A program made the position numbers and the translations under genes. The notes beneath the pieces are model-generated. The model saw nothing but the letters and a program-made list of their open reading frames with translations. It made no database searches and had not been told where the DNA came from. A stretch of 17,072 nucleotides of DNA from Deltaproteobacteria bacterium (GTDB lineage: Bacteria > Desulfobacterota > Desulfobacteria > Desulfobacterales > Desulfatibacillaceae). The DNA lies in the NCBI GenBank assembly GCA_021815525.1, contig JAKAGN010000005.1, forward strand, positions 1-17,072. The letters run 5' to 3'. Below, piece after piece: positions 13,797-17,072 of this stretch. Numbering within the stretch: the stretch's first letter is position 1; each line of letters opens with the position of its first letter.

Positions 13797-15187
13797 AAGG
13801 CCGGGGCCCCGCCACCCGGGCCGCGTCCATGGCCCTCGCCATCTTCTTCGGCGGGCTCTTTCTGCTGGCCCTTTCAAGCCGGATGGGCATGGTGCGCGTA
13901 ACGCGGACAATGGATCCCGGCGGCGTCTTTCCCGCGGGCGGCCGCGCCTTCATGGCGGACCCGCCCCGCTTTTCGCCCCCATTCCTTGAAACTCAGCCCG
14001 TGCTTCCCATCGGGGACGCGGCCCGCGACGCCCCCCCGCCCCCGGAAAGCGGCCCGGCCTTGATCCTTTCCCAGCAGGGCCGCAGGAGCGCCCTTATCCC
14101 CGCGCGGCTCTCCGAAATCCGGGAAAAGGGCGGCGGGCGCTATCTTTCAAGCGACTTCTTCTTCTTTTCCACCCCGGACGGCTCCGACCCCCGCGCGCCC
14201 GGGAAGCTCTGCGCCGTCTCGTTTCCCGCGCGCGCGTCCCTGGGCTGGACCCTGGCCTCGGGCCTTATCTTCCTGACCGCCGCGGCCTTCGGCCCGCGCC
14301 TTTTGGAAAAGGCCGCAAAACATGCGGCTGCTACCTCCGCCGCGGCCGGGGCGCTCCTTCTTGTTCTCAACCTTGCGGGCCTGGCCTTTCCCATGCAAAG
14401 CCCTGACAAAGGGCTCGATCTGCTGGCCCGCCTGGACCCGGCCGACCGCGCTTTCGAGGACTTTTCGCGCGCCCGGGAAAGCCTCGCCCGGAAACCCGGC
14501 GAAAGCGCGGAGGGCTACGCGCTTAGGGCCAACGGCATTGCCCACCGCCTCTTCCGCTACGCATGGTGCGCCGCGGACGTGGATTCCGCGGGCATAAGGG
14601 TTCCGGCAAGGGAAAATTTTCTCCTCCATTTTTTCGGGTTCTTCGGCGAAAACTTCCTCTACTACCGCTTTTACGATCCGAAAAAGGCCCTCCAACGCGG
14701 CGTGGGGCGCTGCGACCAGATGGCCTCGGCCCTGGCGGGGCTCCTCGGCGAGGCCGGAATTCCGGCCTCCATCGCGCTTCTCACCCACCACGTCGTCGTG
14801 GAGGCCGAAGTCACCCCAGGCGCGCGCCGGGTTCTCGATCCCACCCTGGGGGTCGCTTTCCCCCTCCCCCTGGCGGATCTCGAAGGCCGGCCGGAGTTGG
14901 TGGAAAAAGCCCTGCGCGCGGCCTGGCCCCACGCGTTCCGGGAACCGGAAGCAGCGGGCCGCGGCGCGCCCCTGGCGCGGCTTCTCCTTTCCACGATGGC
15001 CGCCGCTTACGGGCCCGAGGGAAACCGCGTCCTGCCGCCGGGCGAGGCCGCCGGCTTCGGCGGGGCCGGGTACGGAAAATTCGAGCGATGGACCTACCGC
15101 GCAAAATGGATCGTTCCGTTCCTCCTGATCCTGCCCTTGCTGGCGCGCGGCATTGGAAGGAGGCGGGAAAGGGCGGCCGGGCCGTGA
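13793..15187 (+). CDS. Membrane protein with transglutaminase-like domain
   Basis: This 464-residue protein has an N-terminal membrane helix (about 12-30), a first soluble segment (31-148), two central helices (about 150-167 and 180-200), a second soluble segment (200-437) and a C-terminal helix (438-455) with a basic tail. The second soluble segment contains a transglutaminase-like domain with a complete triad: C307 (GVGRCDQMASALAGLLGEAG), H333 (THHVVVEAEV) and D349 (RRVLDPTLG). By the positive-inside rule it may face the periplasm, but I cannot settle the topology. It begins in an ATGA overlap with the preceding soluble homologue and ends in a GTGA overlap with the next gene. Base composition is very GC-rich. 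I do not recognise a named family for the full architecture; domain identity is fairly certain. Confidence 0.85.
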   Translation: MKGRGPATRAASMALAIFFGGLFLLALSSRMGMVRVTRTMDPGGVFPAGGRAFMADPPRFSPPFLETQPVLPIGDAARDAPPPPESGPALILSQQGRRSALIPARLSEIREKGGGRYLSSDFFFFSTPDGSDPRAPGKLCAVSFPARASLGWTLASGLIFLTAAAFGPRLLEKAAKHAAATSAAAGALLLVLNLAGLAFPMQSPDKGLDLLARLDPADRAFEDFSRARESLARKPGESAEGYALRANGIAHRLFRYAWCAADVDSAGIRVPARENFLLHFFGFFGENFLYYRFYDPKKALQRGVGRCDQMASALAGLLGEAGIPASIALLTHHVVVEAEVTPGARRVLDPTLGVAFPLPLADLEGRPELVEKALRAAWPHAFREPEAAGRGAPLARLLLSTMAAAYGPEGNRVLPPGEAAGFGGAGYGKFERWTYRAKWIVPFLLILPLLARGIGRRRERAAGP

Positions 15188-15948
15188 AATCGGGACGCCG
15201 AAAATTGCCGCTGTGGGCCGGATGCCTTCTTGCGCTCCTTGCCGCGTGGTTTTTCTTCGCCAGGACCGTTCCACCGGGCGGGAAGGCCGTGGCCCCGGTC
15301 GGCGCGGGGGGCTTTTCCGACGATTTCTCCACGGCCGCGCCCCGCTGGAACTGGGGCGAAACAGCGGGAGGCGGATTCCACGTCATTCCGGGACCCGGGC
15401 GGAACGGCATAGCCGGGATCGGCCTTCGCCCGGCGGGCGGGGGGGCCGAGTCGGACTGCTCCCTGGAGGAGCGCGCGGCCCTCCACGGCGCTGGCTCGCT
15501 TTCGCTGCGCCTGAGGGTCCCTGGCACGGCGGAAGGCTTTTCCGGCGGCACCCTGGGCTTCGGGCTCTGGTCCAACGAGGGCGGGCGGATCGACGCCGCC
15601 TGGTTCCTTCTTTGCTCCAAGGCGGGCGACCCGCAGCTTGCGGGCTTTGCGGCCGTGACGGTCACAGGCTCGCGGCTTTCCTTCCGCAGGCCCCTTGCCG
15701 TGGACCTTGCGCGGTGGCACACTTACGAGATAAGGGTGGGAGGCTCCGGCGTCCTGTTCCGGGTGGACGGCCGGGACGCGGCCAGGGCCCCTCTCGGCGC
15801 CGCGGCCTTCTCCAGGAAGAAGATCGTGGCCTGGATCGACAACAAGGCCATCTCCCTTACGCCCGGCGGCTACCGGGTGCGGCTTGTCCCGGTCAGCCGC
15901 GCCGTTTCGATGGATCTCGACTTCATCCGTTTTTCGGCGGAAAAATGA
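15184..15948 (+). CDS. Membrane-anchored ConA/LamG-like beta-sandwich protein
   Basis: The 254-residue product starts at GTG 15184, overlapping the previous stop as GTGA. A basic N terminus (VKSGRRKL) and a hydrophobic stretch (about 9-26, ending AAWFFFA) form an uncleaved anchor or signal; there is no lipobox cysteine at the end. The rest is beta-rich and resembles concanavalin-like lectin/glucanase domains: FSDDFSTAAPRWNW near the start, WHTYEIRVGGSGVLFRVDGR late in the domain, and VAWIDNKA near the end. This pattern is common in carbohydrate-binding or glycoside-hydrolase-related proteins. No catalytic ExDxxE motif of GH16 enzymes is visible, so binding is more likely than hydrolysis. The longer open frame upstream to 14563 is a shadow of the preceding gene. 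It ends in an ATGA overlap with the next gene. Confidence 0.8.
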   Translation: MKSGRRKLPLWAGCLLALLAAWFFFARTVPPGGKAVAPVGAGGFSDDFSTAAPRWNWGETAGGGFHVIPGPGRNGIAGIGLRPAGGGAESDCSLEERAALHGAGSLSLRLRVPGTAEGFSGGTLGFGLWSNEGGRIDAAWFLLCSKAGDPQLAGFAAVTVTGSRLSFRRPLAVDLARWHTYEIRVGGSGVLFRVDGRDAARAPLGAAAFSRKKIVAWIDNKAISLTPGGYRVRLVPVSRAVSMDLDFIRFSAEK

Positions 15949-17072
15949 GCATGGCGGAAACGAAAGAGACCGGAAAATCCGCCCTTGGCAAGGCCCTGGG
16001 AAACCCCGCCAACGCGCCCCTCGCCGGCTTCGCGCTCCTTTCCGGCTGGGTGCTTTTCCAGATGCTGAGCCGCCCGCTGAGCTTTCCCGACGACCTTACC
16101 CACTACTTTTCCCTTCACCGGTATCTCGCGGCGGGCCGGGCCCCCCATCCGCCCGGCGCGGAGTTTTTCACGGCAAAGGCCCTGCCCTTCGCGGTGGAGC
16201 TTCTCTACGCGCCGGTGGCGCGGGCCTTCGAGGCCCTGGGCGCGGCCTGGCCCATTCTGGCGGCCTCCCGCTTCTTCGGCCTTCTTTGCATGGGGGCGTT
16301 TTTTTTCATACTCCGGCGCTACTTCACGAAGGCTTGGGGGCCGGTACTGGCGGGCTGGGGCGCGCTTTTCATCACGGCCTTCGGCGTGGCGGCGCAGACC
16401 CTGACCAACGGCCTGGCGCGGAGCTTCGGGAGCGTGGGGCTTGCGCTCTTTCTCCCGGCCCTTCAAAGCCGGAAGATCACGGCCGTCTTCGCAGTTTTCC
16501 TTTTCATGGGCCTCGTTTATCCCGTGGCGCTCCCGGTGGCCGGGCTGGCCCTCCTATGGGCCGCGGCGGTCCAGTGGAGGGGCCTCCTCACCGCTTCCCG
16601 CCGCGCTGCGCTTCTTGCGGCCGGATTTTTCGCGTCCCTTGTTTCCACCGCGGGAGCCGAGCTTCCCCGTCTTTTCGTGAGTACCGGCGTGCGGCCCATG
16701 AGCCCGGCCGAGATGGACTCCGTCTACCGATCCTTCGCCTTCCCCAGCTACATGAGCGTGGACCGCGCCCTGGGCGGGCTTGCGGGCGGCGGGCTTGCGG
16801 ACTGGTTCCAGTATAACGCCTTCGACTACGTGGAGCATCTCGCGCCCGGCGAGATACTGGCCCTTGCCGCGTGCCTCGCCGTCCTGCCCTTCCTGGGGCT
16901 TTTGGCCCGCCGGCCGGCGGGGGAGGGCCCGGCCCCTAGCCGGAAGATACTTGCGGCCTCGGGCCTCGCGGCGGGCTCCTTCGCCCTTTACACGTTCCTC
17001 GCGGGCGACCCCTGGCTGGCCGCGTACCGCGCCCTGTGCTGGTTTCTCCTGCTGGCCGGGCTCGCCGCCTGG
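15945..17072 (+). CDS. Polytopic membrane protein, GT-C-like (partial, 3' end outside window)
   Basis: An open frame of 376 codons starts at ATG 15945 (ATGA overlap with the previous stop; a second ATG is at 15951) and runs off the right edge without a stop. It is composed of repeated hydrophobic helices with Ala/Leu/Gly-rich segments. After the first helix comes SFPDDLTHYFSLHRYL, an acidic pair followed by H/Y, resembling the first-loop acidic motif of GT-C glycosyltransferases. A Pro-rich stretch and further helices follow. A GT-C enzyme moving sugar from a lipid carrier is plausible, but the C-terminal part needed to judge is missing. As the fourth coupled gene, it ties the transglutaminase-like and lectin-like proteins to a membrane-envelope process. 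A general transporter or unknown membrane protein is the alternative. Confidence 0.8.
   Translation, partial: MSMAETKETGKSALGKALGNPANAPLAGFALLSGWVLFQMLSRPLSFPDDLTHYFSLHRYLAAGRAPHPPGAEFFTAKALPFAVELLYAPVARAFEALGAAWPILAASRFFGLLCMGAFFFILRRYFTKAWGPVLAGWGALFITAFGVAAQTLTNGLARSFGSVGLALFLPALQSRKITAVFAVFLFMGLVYPVALPVAGLALLWAAAVQWRGLLTASRRAALLAAGFFASLVSTAGAELPRLFVSTGVRPMSPAEMDSVYRSFAFPSYMSVDRALGGLAGGGLADWFQYNAFDYVEHLAPGEILALAACLAVLPFLGLLARRPAGEGPAPSRKILAASGLAAGSFALYTFLAGDPWLAAYRALCWFLLLAGLAAW

Noticed and set aside
14563..15183. Upstream part of the open frame containing the lectin-like gene
   Set aside because: Arg/Pro/Gly-rich shadow of the membrane transglutaminase gene; the GTGA overlap and membrane anchor fix the start at 15184.
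1..17072. tRNA, rRNA, CRISPR array or insertion sequence
   Set aside because: None seen: no cloverleaf or CCA-ending hairpin set, no regular spacer repeat, and no transposase-like protein.

Overview
The window is a GC-rich bacterial chromosome segment. It is probably from a Desulfobacterota (deltaproteobacterial) relative. That is an inference from three things: the pyruvoyl-type arginine decarboxylase in place of SpeA, a stand-alone MetE-like protein, and the overall gene style. No 16S rRNA or other decisive marker is present. The segment is close to the chromosome origin in gene content, because it holds the rpmH-rnpA-yidD-yidC-jag-mnmE block and two parS centromere sites. dnaA and a cluster of DnaA boxes are not in view.

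Left part (1-4517). Two minus-strand genes form a short operon: a UroD/MetE-superfamily protein (923-2002) followed after 15 nt by a MoxR-type AAA+ ATPase (62-907). A 500-bp intergenic region separates them from a plus-strand GT-C-like membrane protein (2506-3729) that is noticeably AT-richer than its surroundings. That gene ends at a strong intrinsic terminator shared with a convergent zinc-ribbon protein (3840-4517).

Middle (4518-10268). Two 16-bp parS sites lie 3' of mnmE. The minus-strand operon then runs rpmH (44 aa) > rnpA > yidD > yidC > jag > mnmE. It joins ribosome and RNase P components to the membrane insertase YidC, its helper YidD, the RNA-binding protein Jag and the tRNA-wobble GTPase MnmE. 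rpmH/rnpA overlap as TTGA, yidD starts inside rnpA, a 12-bp hairpin lies in the rpmH leader, and a 13-bp GC-rich hairpin with a short T tract stands between jag and mnmE. The rpmH promoter candidate and a plus-strand promoter share one -10 sequence.

Right part (10269-17072). Plus-strand pdaD (pyruvoyl arginine decarboxylase, polyamine route) and recJ are each followed within 20 nt by a copy of a roughly 120-bp palindromic repeat with the core GGTCACGTAC-N(5-7)-GTACGCTCCC. Between pdaD and recJ there are three further hairpins, one with a perfect 24-bp stem. Part of a related palindrome is visible at the left window edge, 3' of moxR. From 13140 to the right edge is a tightly coupled four-gene operon with ATGA, GTGA and ATGA overlaps: a soluble transglutaminase-like protein, a membrane protein with a transglutaminase domain, a membrane-anchored ConA/LamG-like protein, and a polytopic GT-C-like membrane protein cut by the window edge. 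This operon is the best candidate for an undescribed system. It plausibly acts on cell-envelope glycan or glycoprotein, but that is inference only.
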